NCBI GenBank assembly: GCA_022791755.1
Contig: JAAVZR010000017.1
Span: forward strand, 32,681 to 96,680
DNA from: Lachnospiraceae bacterium
GTDB lineage: Bacteria; Bacillota; Clostridia; Lachnospirales; Lachnospiraceae
Reading direction: 5' to 3'
Length of the DNA stretch: 64,000 bases
Under the pieces are notes generated by a model. It was not told the DNA's origin and did not search any database. It saw only the letters and a program-made list of their open reading frames with translations. Shown in pieces: positions 9,022 to 16,994 of the stretch. The position numbers and the translations under genes were made by a program. How positions within the stretch are numbered: the first letter of the stretch is position 1; the number at the start of each line of letters is the position of its first letter.

Positions 9022-10287
9022 TTACGCTTCGTTTTCTCTGGCGGTCAGTTCTTTGTCGTACCGTTTGATCCAGGGGAGATAAATTAAAATATCTGCCACC
9101 ACAAGAATCAGGTATAAAATGACAGAGCGGATATCCATTCCTCCTAAAAATGCCTTGACAACGGAGGGTACCGTGTAAGGAAGATTTACAAAAGTGCGAT
9201 TGATAAGCCCTATGGAGGTCGCAATATAAGGTACAACCCCGTTCAGCACAAAAACAAGCAGATATGGCACTAAAATCCTGAAGTTCATAACGATTGGTAC
9301 GCCAAAGGTAAGGGGCTCGCCGATATTGAAAAAGGCCGGAACCAGAGATACTTTGGAAATCGCTTTCAGCTGTTTTGACTTTGCCGCGATGACAAGGGTC
9401 AGGGCCAGAGTCAGGATACCCATCTGGGTCCAAATTGCTACGAAGGAGGAGTTAAAAATATAAGGCAGAGGCTGATCCTGCATGAAGGCTTCTGAATTGG
9501 CTGTCATTGCCACCGAAAGGATCGGAGACATGACCGCATTGGCGACACTTCCGCCATGAATTCCAAAAAACCATAGAAGCCGTAAAAACAAAACATACAG
9601 GATTACGCCAAAGAGGCTGTCGCTGGCTACAAAAAGTGGCGCAAACAGCATGTTGATTGTATTGGGCAGCAGCTGGCCGCCGGTGAACGCCGCCGTGATC
9701 AGCCGGATTGCCACAGCGGCTGCCAGTATGATGATGTTCACAAACAGGGCGTTTAATGGCTCCGCTACAAAGGGAGGAACAGCGTCCGGCAGTTTCAGCT
9801 TAAAGCCATGCTTCATCAGCCATTGTGCGGATTCCACCACCAGATAGCCAACGATCAGAGCCGTGATTAGTCCCTTTGATCCCATAAAACGGATATCCAG
9901 CTGTCCTTCCACCAGATTCACTGCCAAAAGCAGGTATGTACAAATCCCCACGATCAACATATTCACAGGGCGGATTTTATTGATATCGGAGACAGCCATA
10001 ATCATCCCTATTAAAGCATACAGTCCCAAAAACTCTATGGTGACCTGATAGCCCAGTCCCAGCCAGGAGCTATTGGCCGACGCCCAGGCCCGCCAGGCAT
10101 CAATAAACCCTCCTGTCATATCGGCCGGAAACGGCGGATTCTGTAAAATCATAAAAATGGATCCTGCAATCGTAGCCCCCATTCCTGCTGTCACGGCGGC
10201 AGACATACACTTTACAAATTTAATATCTGAAAATTTTTGTATTGCTTTTCCGGCTTTTTCCTTTAATGATGTATTGCTCATAGACAT
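9022..10287 (-). CDS. celB: PTS EIIC, lactose/cellobiose family permease
   Basis: About 420 residues and roughly ten membrane helices. Family landmarks are RLLWFFGIHGGSVANAVMSP, PAFFNIGEPLTFGVPIVMN and LPYTVPSVVKAFLGGMDIRS. The protein imports a (di)saccharide, phosphorylating it with EIIB and EIIA. No EIIA/EIIB is encoded nearby; the EIIB and EIIA at 19452-20071 could serve. GGGAGG is only 3 nt from the ATG at 10287 and 9 nt from the in-frame ATG at 10281, so the latter may be used. First gene of an operon with two sulfatases and an esterase, read from the promoter at 10375-10403. Confidence 0.9.
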   Translation of the reverse strand: MSMSNTSLKEKAGKAIQKFSDIKFVKCMSAAVTAGMGATIAGSIFMILQNPPFPADMTGGFIDAWRAWASANSSWLGLGYQVTIEFLGLYALIGMIMAVSDINKIRPVNMLIVGICTYLLLAVNLVEGQLDIRFMGSKGLITALIVGYLVVESAQWLMKHGFKLKLPDAVPPFVAEPLNALFVNIIILAAAVAIRLITAAFTGGQLLPNTINMLFAPLFVASDSLFGVILYVLFLRLLWFFGIHGGSVANAVMSPILSVAMTANSEAFMQDQPLPYIFNSSFVAIWTQMGILTLALTLVIAAKSKQLKAISKVSLVPAFFNIGEPLTFGVPIVMNFRILVPYLLVFVLNGVVPYIATSIGLINRTFVNLPYTVPSVVKAFLGGMDIRSVILYLILVVADILIYLPWIKRYDKELTARENEA

Positions 10288-10374
10288 AAACCTCCCTTAA
10301 CCTCTCTGTTGTGATAATCTTTTAACTGACAGGTGCATGGTAATGGATTCCTGGCCAGGAACGACTGCATGTTC

Positions 10375-10403
10375 AATGTAGCACAATATGTTCGGAATTG
10401 CAA
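10375..10403 (-). promoter_or_regulatory. Promoter of the EIIC-sulfatase operon
   Basis: On the minus strand: -35 TTGCAA (10398-10403), 17-bp spacer, -10 TACATT (10375-10380). The surrounding sequence holds two GAACAT-type motifs (TTCGGAA, TGAACATAGG) that could bind the divergent RpiR regulator. Confidence 0.5.
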
Positions 10404-10534
10404 CAAATAAAATGAACATAGGTTCAAAATAAGCAAATGATACAAAAACACGCGCCTGTTTTTGTGCAAAATTTTCTTTTGATCCGGATCGTCCGGGCAA
10501 AAAAGCTGTTTTCTGTGTTTTTTACAGGATAATC

Positions 10535-10563
10535 TGGACAATTCTCCTTTGATTTGCTATACT
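10535..10563 (+). promoter_or_regulatory. Promoter of rpiR-like and anSME genes
   Basis: TGGACA (10535-10540), 17-bp spacer, TATACT (10558-10563), followed within 50 nt by the regulator's GGAGG and ATG. Confidence 0.5.
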
Positions 10564-10612
10564 GAATAATAGAAAATCATAGGGAAAAATGACAGAAATG
10601 GAGGCGACAAAG

Positions 10613-11407
10613 ATGCCGGTGATGGATCAGCTCAGGGAGGCTCTGTCCGATCTGTCCAAAAGTGAACGGAGAGCGGCGGAATATCTGCTGCAATATCCCC
10701 ATGATGTACGACGGTTTTCCTGTGACGCGATTGCAAAGTCCTGCAATACGTCCCGAAGCGCGGTGATCCGGCTCTGTAAGAAACTGGGATATCACGGATA
10801 CTCGGAGCTGCGCTATGCCATGATAACGGATCCCGGGAGCTCCCTGGGAGGAGAAGGCAAAGGACAGGAGAAGACGGTCATGGCGCTGGACTGCTATGGA
10901 GCCTGTATCGAGCAGATGAGGCCCATGGCAAACACGGATAAAATTTCCAGGATTGCAGAAATTTTACTCCATGCCAATCGGGTGATTACCATGGGGATCG
11001 GACATTCCTCTTTTTCGGCCATGCAGATGGCCTTCCGCTTAAATCGTATGCATATCGACAGCCATGCCATAGATGATACATCGGTTATGAATAATTATGC
11101 CGGTATTCTGAAGCAGGGAGACGTGGTGTTGATTTTTTCCATCAGCGGCAATGACGCATACCTGGACTATGTAAAACAGTACCGTCAGAACCGTGCGGCG
11201 GTGGTCCTGTTTACGATGACGCCGCAGTCAGTCCTGGCCAGAGGGCTGGAGCATGTATGCGCGCTGCCGCTTGCAAGCCATTATAACAGCAGCTATCTGA
11301 TGGATGATGCCATCACCTTTTTTCTGGCTATTGAGATGGTGATGGAGGAGCTGAACAGAAAGCTGGTATCCGAGGCGTGTCCTGTGGATGAGACAGGGAG
11401 GAGTTAG
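10613..11407 (+). CDS. MurR/RpiR family regulator of the sulfated-sugar locus
   Basis: 264 residues: N-terminal HTH_6 domain (SKSERRAAEYLLQYP, then AKSCNTSRSAVIRLCKKLG) and a C-terminal SIS phosphosugar-binding domain (MGIGHSSFSAMQMAF, LIFSISGNDAYLDYV). Such regulators sense sugar phosphates. The start at 10613 has GGAGG 8 nt upstream; two earlier in-frame ATGs at 10589 and 10598 lack a good site. It diverges from the EIIC-sulfatase operon, its likely target, and is followed by the sulfatase-maturating enzyme with a 1-bp gap. Confidence 0.88.
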   Translation: MPVMDQLREALSDLSKSERRAAEYLLQYPHDVRRFSCDAIAKSCNTSRSAVIRLCKKLGYHGYSELRYAMITDPGSSLGGEGKGQEKTVMALDCYGACIEQMRPMANTDKISRIAEILLHANRVITMGIGHSSFSAMQMAFRLNRMHIDSHAIDDTSVMNNYAGILKQGDVVLIFSISGNDAYLDYVKQYRQNRAAVVLFTMTPQSVLARGLEHVCALPLASHYNSSYLMDDAITFFLAIEMVMEELNRKLVSEACPVDETGRS

Positions 11408-11408
11408 C

Positions 11409-12554
11409 GTGAGATTTATTAATTTTCTGATCAAACCGGCGTCCAGCGCCTGCAACCTGCGCTGCCGGTACTGCTTTTATGAAGATATTGCGGAGAACCG
11501 CCAGGTGAAAAATATGGGAATCATGCAGGCAGATACGGTTTCACTGCTTCTTGACCAGGCCTTTGAGCTGGTATCTCCCGGCGGAGCGGTACATTTCGCA
11601 TTTCAGGGAGGGGAGCCCACGGTGGCGGGGCTGTCCTATTTCAGGAATTTTACAGAGCAGGTCCGGGCCATGTGTCCAAAAGGCGTGGGAGTCAGCTATG
11701 CTATCCAGACCAATGGCACATTGCTGGACGAAGAGTGGGCCCTTTTTTTGCGGGAGCATGATTTTCTGGTGGGGCTGTCTCTGGACGGCTATAAGGAGCT
11801 TCATAACCGCAATCGGGTGGACGGCCGGGGAGCGGATACCTGGAATACGGTGTGCCGGGCCTTTCGGCTGCTCGCAAAGCATAGAGTGAGGACAAACATC
11901 CTGTGCGTGGTGACGAAGCAGTGCGCCAGTCATCCGGATAAAGTATATAATGAGCTGAAAAAACTTGGGGTGCAGTATATGCAGTTCATCCCCTGCCTGG
12001 ATCCCATGGAGGAGGAGAGAGGAGGCCAGCCCTTTTCGCTGACGTCCTCCCTGTACGGAGATTTTTTATGCCGCCTCTTTGACCTGTGGTATCGGGACTG
12101 GGAGACCGGGCAGTATCGGAGTGTCCGCCTGTTTGAGGACTATATCAATATGATGCTGGGGGAGACCAGTATTACCTGCTCCACCTGCGGGTACTGCGGC
12201 GGATACTTTGTGGTGGAGGGAGACGGCAGCGTCTATCCCTGCGACTTTTTTGTGCTGGATCAGTGGCGGATGGGATCGGTACATGAGACGACGCTGAGAG
12301 AGATGGCAAACACGGAGCAGGCGAAGGGCTTTCTTCTGTGGGGGCAGGAAAAGCCGCCGGAATGCCTTTCCTGCCGGTGGAGAGGGCTCTGCAACGGAGG
12401 CTGCAAGAACGACTGGCAGGTGTCCGAAGGGATCCCCCACAATTATTTCTGCGAAGCCTTTCGAAGGTTCTTCGGCCATGCCGGAGAGCGCCTTTCTTAT
12501 ATCGCCGAGCTGGAGAGGCAGGAGAGGATGAAGGCCGGGCAGGAAAGAAGGTGA
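11409..12554 (+). CDS. Anaerobic sulfatase-maturating enzyme (radical SAM/SPASM)
   Basis: 381 residues. The radical-SAM cluster CNLRCRYCFYED is near residue 16, and the SPASM-type C-terminus has CSTCGYCGGYFVVEGDGSV and CLSCRWRGLCNGGCKNDW, which bind two auxiliary iron-sulfur clusters. This family oxidises the active-site Cys (or Ser) of sulfatases to formylglycine without oxygen. The start is GTG at 11409, with GGGAGGAG 5 nt upstream, overlapping nothing but directly following the RpiR stop. Co-location with two Cys-type sulfatases (C-M-P-A-R and C-V-P-S-R) makes the role firm. Confidence 0.93.
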   Translation: MRFINFLIKPASSACNLRCRYCFYEDIAENRQVKNMGIMQADTVSLLLDQAFELVSPGGAVHFAFQGGEPTVAGLSYFRNFTEQVRAMCPKGVGVSYAIQTNGTLLDEEWALFLREHDFLVGLSLDGYKELHNRNRVDGRGADTWNTVCRAFRLLAKHRVRTNILCVVTKQCASHPDKVYNELKKLGVQYMQFIPCLDPMEEERGGQPFSLTSSLYGDFLCRLFDLWYRDWETGQYRSVRLFEDYINMMLGETSITCSTCGYCGGYFVVEGDGSVYPCDFFVLDQWRMGSVHETTLREMANTEQAKGFLLWGQEKPPECLSCRWRGLCNGGCKNDWQVSEGIPHNYFCEAFRRFFGHAGERLSYIAELERQERMKAGQERR

Positions 12555-12679
12555 GCCGGGTTTCTGCCGTAAGGGTGCAGACTCTTCTATGGTGCAAGAG
12601 GTTTCTTTTGCTAAGGGTACAGGGCTCGTTCTTGTTTTATGCGGCGCTGCTTCTATAAATATAGCAGGTGCATTTTTCC

Positions 12680-12709
12680 TTGACAGACAGCGGAATGTTG
12701 ACATATAAT
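12680..12709 (+). promoter_or_regulatory. Strong promoter for an antisense RNA
   Basis: Perfect TTGACA (12680-12685), 18-bp spacer, perfect TATAAT (12704-12709). No plus-strand coding gene follows; the transcript would instead end at the terminator at 12776-12826, antisense to the small ORF 12771-12893. Confidence 0.7.
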
Positions 12710-12715
12710 ATACTT

Positions 12716-12826
12716 AACAGGGCAGCCGAAAGGTGAATGCACCTCACCCGCCCCAGCGAAATATTTCAAGCTATAAGAAATAGCTGTCTGTTTTCCAGGA
12801 GCAGGACAGCTGTTTCTTATTTTTTA
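12716..12826 (+). ncRNA. Putative antitoxin antisense RNA of a type I toxin-antitoxin pair
   Basis: A transcript from the promoter at 12680-12709 would start near 12716 and stop after the hairpin 12776-12820, a 14-bp stem (AAGAAATAGCTGTC with GACAGCTGTTTCTT, one G-U pair) followed by ATTTTTT. The predicted RNA of about 110 nt covers the 3' end of the minus-strand toxin-like ORF and its tail, as RatA does to txpA. Expression is inferred, not shown. Confidence 0.55.
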
Positions 12827-12893
12827 GATTCGGAATTACTACAATTAGTAGTGCCATGGTTAGGATAATTACGAATTCTTTATATGTATTCAT
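12771..12893 (-). CDS. Small hydrophobic type I toxin-like peptide
   Basis: 40 codons: MNTYKEFVIILTMALLIVVI followed by PNLKNKKQLSCSWK and a short tail. One membrane segment at residues 7-20 followed by a positively charged Asn/Lys stretch is the layout of the holin-like/TxpA toxins of Firmicutes, which start MxTYE and end in a charged tail. AGAGAGG lies about 8 nt before the ATG. The last third is opposite the predicted antisense RNA. Family membership rests on resemblance only; the C-terminal tail is longer than usual. Confidence 0.55.
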   Translation of the reverse strand: MNTYKEFVIILTMALLIVVIPNLKNKKQLSCSWKTDSYFL

Positions 12894-12939
12894 AAGCGCC
12901 TCTCTTTAAACAGGCTTAAAGGAAGTGGGGGCACATTTT

Positions 12940-13797
12940 CCGACTACCTCTGGGAAGTATGTGATAATGTCAAGGCAGAGCGGTTCTTATAGCTGTTATT
13001 GGTATAGAAACCAAATTTATTTCATCGGTCAATTCATCTCGGATGAATTTGCTGTTTTAATTACTTTTCCGCTGTCTGCATTGATGAAAGTAACGGAAAT
13101 ATCGCTGTCAGGGGTTCCGTTAAACGCAGCATAAAGTCCGCCATATAAATAAAACTGGATAACCGAAAATGATTCCTGCATATCTAATTCTGTAGATGTT
13201 GTGGTAACTGTAAACTCGGTAAAATCATCATTTGATTTTATATCTGTAAATGTGGGATAATCTTCTGATCCAACCATTTCGGCCAGACTCGCATTGGTTT
13301 GTGCACGATATTCTTCCAAAAGCTCTTGATGCTGTTGTTTGGACATTGTATATGTGGCACTACCATCTTCATTAAGGATGATGGATTTGAACCCATACTC
13401 GGCACAGACTGCATCCAAATCCTCTTGTGTGGCTTCCCCTACCAAATCTTTTGGAATGGTGAGTTCGACATTGAGTAATCCTTGTTCTACATCAATGGAG
13501 CCATCAGAAGAGGTGGCTTCGGGGGGTTCGGCTGTCGGTACTGTCTGATGTTCTGTTTCATTTAAGGCTTCTGTGGTACTGGTGGTTTGAGGGGCTGCCT
13601 GAGTGTTTTCTGTAGATTGTGCGGTATCGCCACAGGCTGAAAGTAAGATAGCTGTAATTATAAACAATGCAAAAAATTTTTTGGTCATAAAACACCTCTT
13701 TTTGTTAGTCATTTGTGAACTCAATGCGTTATATATTAAGGTTTGGATGGCAGCACGCCCTTCCGACAGCCCTGGTAAGTATATTATGATGTCAAGG
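12940..13797. repeat. Diverged 35-bp direct repeats flanking the lipoprotein gene
   Basis: 12940-12975 (CCGACTACCTCTGGGAAGTA, then TGTGATAATGTCAAGG) resembles 13763-13797 (CCGACAGCCCTGGTAAGTAT, then ATTATGATGTCAAGG) in the same orientation. The two copies bracket the gene 13029-13688. Reverse complement reads CCTTGACAT, a possible -35. Meaning unclear. Confidence 0.4.
13029..13688 (-). CDS. Hypothetical lipoprotein
   Basis: 219 residues. A lipoprotein signal peptide, MTKKFFALFIITAILLSACG, has the lipobox LSAC with Cys at residue 18, then a Thr/Glu/Ala-rich linker to about residue 65, and a soluble domain containing IPKDLVGEATQEDLDAVCAE and YTMSKQQHQELLEEY. No enzymatic motif is recognised. 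The start at 13688 is preceded by AGAGGTG; a longer frame upstream lacks a ribosome site. Anchored on the outer face of the membrane. Similar lipoproteins are widespread in Clostridiales; function unknown. Confidence 0.75.
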   Translation of the reverse strand: MTKKFFALFIITAILLSACGDTAQSTENTQAAPQTTSTTEALNETEHQTVPTAEPPEATSSDGSIDVEQGLLNVELTIPKDLVGEATQEDLDAVCAEYGFKSIILNEDGSATYTMSKQQHQELLEEYRAQTNASLAEMVGSEDYPTFTDIKSNDDFTEFTVTTTSTELDMQESFSVIQFYLYGGLYAAFNGTPDSDISVTFINADSGKVIKTANSSEMN

Positions 13798-13802
13798 TGC
13801 AA

Positions 13803-14268
13803 AAATTTTCAGCAATTTTCAGGGGTGTAGGATTATAGTACACGTGTTACACCTGAATATTTAAAAACAGAGACATTGCCTTTGTGTTATACTTTAGTCG
13901 CCACAACCAAAAACATGCACCCGGCGAAGTCTTTGTTATGACTACTATAACACAGGACATGCTCTTTCGTCTATCCCTTTTGAAGTATGCTCAGAAATCT
14001 GGCATCTTCAAAGCTGCCAGATACTATAAAATCAAATGACATTCATAGTACATTGGTTTTCAGAGGCTATGGATCTGCCTCAGTACATGGAGTGGGTGTG
14101 TGCTCTGACGGAGTAGGATATATGATCTTCAGAAGAGAAAGGAAAAAGTTGAAAAGATATCTTCTTCTGCTATAATTGAGTTGACAGACGAAGAACAACG
14201 GGCCTTAAAACGAATAGCAAATTTTGGGTAACAAAGATCAATAAAAATACGATTTATTTGGAGGAAAT
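13803..14268 (+). other. Region of decayed gene remnants
   Basis: No intact gene. Besides the transposase start at 13938, one frame ends in WFSEAMDLPQYMEWVCALTE before a stop near 14115, and another ends in IIELTDEEQRALKRIANFG before a stop at 14228-14230. These protein-like tails in different frames suggest the leftovers of two or three genes. An inverted repeat (GGTGTA ... TACACC) lies near 13822-13853. Confidence 0.45.
13938..14039 (+). pseudogene. Truncated transposase/HTH N-terminus
   Basis: 33 codons reading MTTITQDMLFRLSLLKYAQK then SGIFKAARYYKIK before a stop. The pattern (LLKYAQKSGIFKAARYY) matches the N-terminal helix-turn-helix of integrase-type transposases that begin with MTTITHTDE and YADKYGVTKAA. 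No downstream catalytic part is present, so it is a relic. Confidence 0.45.
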
Positions 14269-14400
14269 ATGATGTGGGAAAAACCATATTCACACCCGCG
14301 ATTCTGGGATAATCCGATGCCTGTTTCCAGTCAGTGCAATAATTGCAGATACTGGCACGGGCAAAACAGTATTTACCACGATTCACCTAAAATCTTATAA
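14269..14400 (+). CDS. Small CxxC protein, probably shortened
   Basis: 43 codons starting MMWEKPYSHPRFWDNPMPVS with a single Cys pair, CNNC. GGAGG lies 4-7 nt before the tandem ATGs. Small proteins of this kind usually continue with a second Cys-containing half; here the frame ends in IYHDSPKIL soon after the CxxC, so it may be a truncated copy. Located just after the decayed segment. Function unknown. Confidence 0.4.
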   Translation: MMWEKPYSHPRFWDNPMPVSSQCNNCRYWHGQNSIYHDSPKIL

Positions 14401-14433
14401 AATCGCGGTTTTCCCGCAAATATTCCAAGATAC

Positions 14434-14474
14434 AAAAAACCGGGCCCCTTGAAAAATCAAGGCTTCCCGGTTTC
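14434..14474 (-). terminator. Terminator after tRNA-Val
   Basis: On the minus strand AAACCGGG ... CCCGGTTTTTT: an 8-bp stem with an inner CTTGA/TCAAG stem, then a T-run. It lies just past the 3' end of the tRNA. Confidence 0.75.
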
Positions 14475-14493
14475 TCACACCTTATGGCGTTCA

Positions 14494-14566
14494 TGGAGAC
14501 AACAGGACTCGAACCTGCGACCCTTTACACGTCAAGCAAATGCTCTCCCAGCTGAGCTATGTCTCC
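14494..14566 (-). tRNA. tRNA-Val (GAC)
   Basis: 73 nt on the minus strand, acceptor GGAGACA with TGTCTCC plus A. The D-arm reads GCTC...GAGC, the anticodon stem TTTGC with GTAAA around the loop TTGACGT, giving anticodon GAC, and the T-arm GCAGG-TTCGAGT-CCTGT. No CCA is encoded. Confidence 0.93.
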
Positions 14567-14709
14567 AGTGATTCTATTCTATCATATTTTTCAGGATAGT
14601 CAACCAGAAAATAAATATTCGTATAGCATACAGGTATCCGGGGCAGGTCCGGGATCCGGGGGAGATCCTTCTGCGGATCCCGGACTTTTCCGGATTGATA
14701 TTTTGCGTC

Positions 14710-14919
14710 TTACTTTACGTGAATCTGAAAGTACACGGTCTTGAATTCCGGCATGGCCTTCAGCGTCTTTTTGGCCACAGCGGCAGCGGTCTCTTCGTCG
14801 TCGCTTTCAAACTGAAGCTCCATTCCCTTTTTGGAGAGGAAGGTGATCTTCGGATTTTCGATGGCGGTGACGGCCTCGACCAGTTTGTCCTGAAGCATGG
14901 CGGCATTGATGATAATCAT
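14710..14919 (-). CDS. Small conserved hypothetical protein
   Basis: 69 residues (MIIINAAMLQDKLVEAVTAI at the N-terminus, PEFKTVYFQIHVK at the end), soluble, with an alternating helix/strand pattern and no cysteines. AAGGAGG stands 9 nt before the ATG at 14919, so it is very likely translated. It follows the RpiR gene on the same strand with a gap of about 50 bp. I do not recognise the family; the position suggests it belongs to the RpiR/ceramidase-like operon. Confidence 0.65.
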   Translation of the reverse strand: MIIINAAMLQDKLVEAVTAIENPKITFLSKKGMELQFESDDEETAAAVAKKTLKAMPEFKTVYFQIHVK

Positions 14920-14972
14920 GATATTGTCCTCCTTAAATAAATATTTTGATTTGATATAGGATATCGGTTATC

Positions 14973-15743
14973 TCAGGTACTGGCCGTCCCCGGCGCATCC
15001 TGATGATCCGCGATATAGCTGGTGAGCAGATCCACGAAGATCATGGGAACGATCTGGGATTCCAGGTATTGGGTGTATCCCTGGTTCCGGTAGCTGGGCA
15101 GCCAGATCACATGGTTGACCTTATTGCGCAGAGGATGCTTGTCGCTCTGCGTGATGAGAACCGTGACAGGACGCTTATCCTTCGGAAGCTCATTGATCTG
15201 ATCTATTTCCGGCCGGTAGACAGAACTGGCGGCGGAGAAAAAGATGATCAGATTATCCGAGCGGATGCGCTGGGTCAGAGTGTCGGTTCGGTCAGGGCGG
15301 ACATAGGCGGACAGAATCCCCAGCTTGCCCAGATTGATATCCAGAAGCTGAGCGGGCAGAGCGCTCTTGTGATGACCGCAGATCGAGATATAGCGGGAGT
15401 TCCAGATCAGTGAGGACAGATGCTTAAACTGCTCCGGGCTCACAGCCTGAGGGATCAGCCGGATCAGCCGGATATAATAGTCTATGACAGAGGAGGTGTC
15501 CTTGGCTCCGTCGCCGATCTTGTAGTGCCGGTAGACATCATACTTAAAATCGCTGTAGCCGTGATATCCCAGCCTCTGACAGAAACGTGTGATGGCTGGC
15601 TGGGAGAGATGGTACTTTTCGGCCATGGCGGTAGCTGTGCTGCGCAGAATATCGTCTATGTTTTCCGTAAAGATTTCGCAGACCTCCAGCTCCTTTTTGG
15701 TCATGCTCATCTTTTTTAGTTCCATCTGTTCAAAAGGGTTCAT
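14973..15743 (-). CDS. MurR/RpiR family regulator of the ceramidase-like/PTS locus
   Basis: 256 residues with HTH_6 (AEKYHLSQPAITRFCQRLGY near residues 42-61) and a SIS domain (YISICGHHKSALPAQLLDIN, LIIFFSAASSVYRPEI). GGGAGG lies before the ATG. It is downstream of the ceramidase-like gene and divergent from the PTS operon at 17391. The AT-rich divergent region contains an AAAATGCAA inverted repeat placed on the PTS promoter, the probable binding site. The effector is presumably a sugar phosphate produced by this PTS. Confidence 0.87.
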   Translation of the reverse strand: MNPFEQMELKKMSMTKKELEVCEIFTENIDDILRSTATAMAEKYHLSQPAITRFCQRLGYHGYSDFKYDVYRHYKIGDGAKDTSSVIDYYIRLIRLIPQAVSPEQFKHLSSLIWNSRYISICGHHKSALPAQLLDINLGKLGILSAYVRPDRTDTLTQRIRSDNLIIFFSAASSVYRPEIDQINELPKDKRPVTVLITQSDKHPLRNKVNHVIWLPSYRNQGYTQYLESQIVPMIFVDLLTSYIADHQDAPGTAST

Positions 15744-15794
15744 GACATATCCTCCCTGTCACATTGTTCTCCTAAGTTTCGGCAGCTATGGCGG

Positions 15795-16994
15795 TCAGCT
15801 TAACTGCCGGGCCCTGCGTATGACCTCCTGTATAAAACGGTCGGCCTCTCCTTTGGCCAGCCGGGAATTAAAAGTTTCAAAATAAAGGCCGTATTCGTCT
15901 TCGGGGACGAGATAATTGCAGTATGTGTTACTATAACAGATTATCATAACTTCCAGCTCAGGAAAAGCCTTTTTAATCTGTAACCCGAATTTACTCAAAA
16001 TATCGCCGGGCAGTACCACGATCAGGAGATTGCCAAAGCGGCGGATCTGGGCGATCAGGTCCAGGTCATAAGCGCCGAAATTTTTCTTGCGCTCCAGACG
16101 CTCCAGAAAGAAATCCCTCATAGGGCTGTCATCCTGCTCCACCTCTGCCAAAAGCCGTTTCCAGTCCGGATCGGTGGCGGCGTCGAAGCGGCTGGTAAGA
16201 CGGAAGGAAAAGCCGGAAGCGCTGTCGCCGGTGAGAACGCAGGGCTTCTTTTTGGCAAAAAACTGTTCGACGATGGAGCCCGCAGTGAATTCCAGCTCCT
16301 GCGTACCGGACAGGCTGCGGTAGAAACGGGTGCTCACATCTCCGCAGCAGCCGTTGACCACGGCCACAGGGCAGCCAAGGGCATCCTGCAGTTTTGCCCG
16401 AACATGACCGATCAGATCAGCGGATAAAAGGTAATTGGAACCGTTCAGTATCGTAGGATGGGCGGACAAGTGAAACAGAGCGCCTGAAAGCTTTCCTTCC
16501 TTATTATAGAAACGGAAGAGACTTACCTGCTTGTCTTCCGCCCCTCCCTTTATATTGCGGTTGCCGTACAGCCCCTCGATCTGAGCCTTTTCCATGGTGA
16601 CGGAGCCCTCTGTCATGGAGGCCGCGGCCTGAGTCAGTCCATGGACCATCTGCTCATGTACCTGGCGGACCAGATCGGGTTCGACGACATTATCTTCAAA
16701 TGTCATCTTAAAATAGGAAGGAGCAGAGTGAGAGTGGATGGCGGATATGGTGATATGCTCCGGATCCAGAGAAAGCTTTTTGGCTGTCTCCATGCGGACA
16801 GAGGAGCAGAACTCTTCATTTAAATGAATGCAGTCCAGAATGCCGATTATATACTGTTCTCCCCGGACTTCGACGGCGATGGCATTAATCTCGATGGGGT
16901 CCAGGACCCCGGTGCTGTTTTCTGCACGGTTGTAGCCGGCCATGCGGCAGGGACGGTCTGGTGTGACATTAATCTTTTTTATTGCGAATTTCAT
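15795..16994 (-). CDS. Neutral/alkaline ceramidase-like amidohydrolase
   Basis: 399 residues resembling the neutral ceramidase family. Visible signatures are ISAIHSHSAPSYF (zinc His pair, near residue 88), LSAHPTILNGSNYLLSADLI (zinc His near 176; homologues read HPTSMNN) and NGCCGDVSTRFY near 218, which keeps the G-D-V-S of the catalytic Ser. No signal peptide, unlike secreted ceramidases, so it acts in the cytoplasm. Because it sits in a PTS locus with a ChbG deacetylase, the natural substrate is more likely an N-acylated sugar than a sphingolipid (inference). A paralogue at 26138 lies in another PTS operon. Confidence 0.75.
   Translation of the reverse strand: MKFAIKKINVTPDRPCRMAGYNRAENSTGVLDPIEINAIAVEVRGEQYIIGILDCIHLNEEFCSSVRMETAKKLSLDPEHITISAIHSHSAPSYFKMTFEDNVVEPDLVRQVHEQMVHGLTQAAASMTEGSVTMEKAQIEGLYGNRNIKGGAEDKQVSLFRFYNKEGKLSGALFHLSAHPTILNGSNYLLSADLIGHVRAKLQDALGCPVAVVNGCCGDVSTRFYRSLSGTQELEFTAGSIVEQFFAKKKPCVLTGDSASGFSFRLTSRFDAATDPDWKRLLAEVEQDDSPMRDFFLERLERKKNFGAYDLDLIAQIRRFGNLLIVVLPGDILSKFGLQIKKAFPELEVMIICYSNTYCNYLVPEDEYGLYFETFNSRLAKGEADRFIQEVIRRARQLS

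Noticed and set aside
8987..9433. N-terminal extension of the sulfatase at 7622
   Set aside because: The extended frame runs antisense-like through the EIIC gene on a different frame. The ATG at 8986 has a ribosome site and begins exactly with the conserved sulfatase strand.
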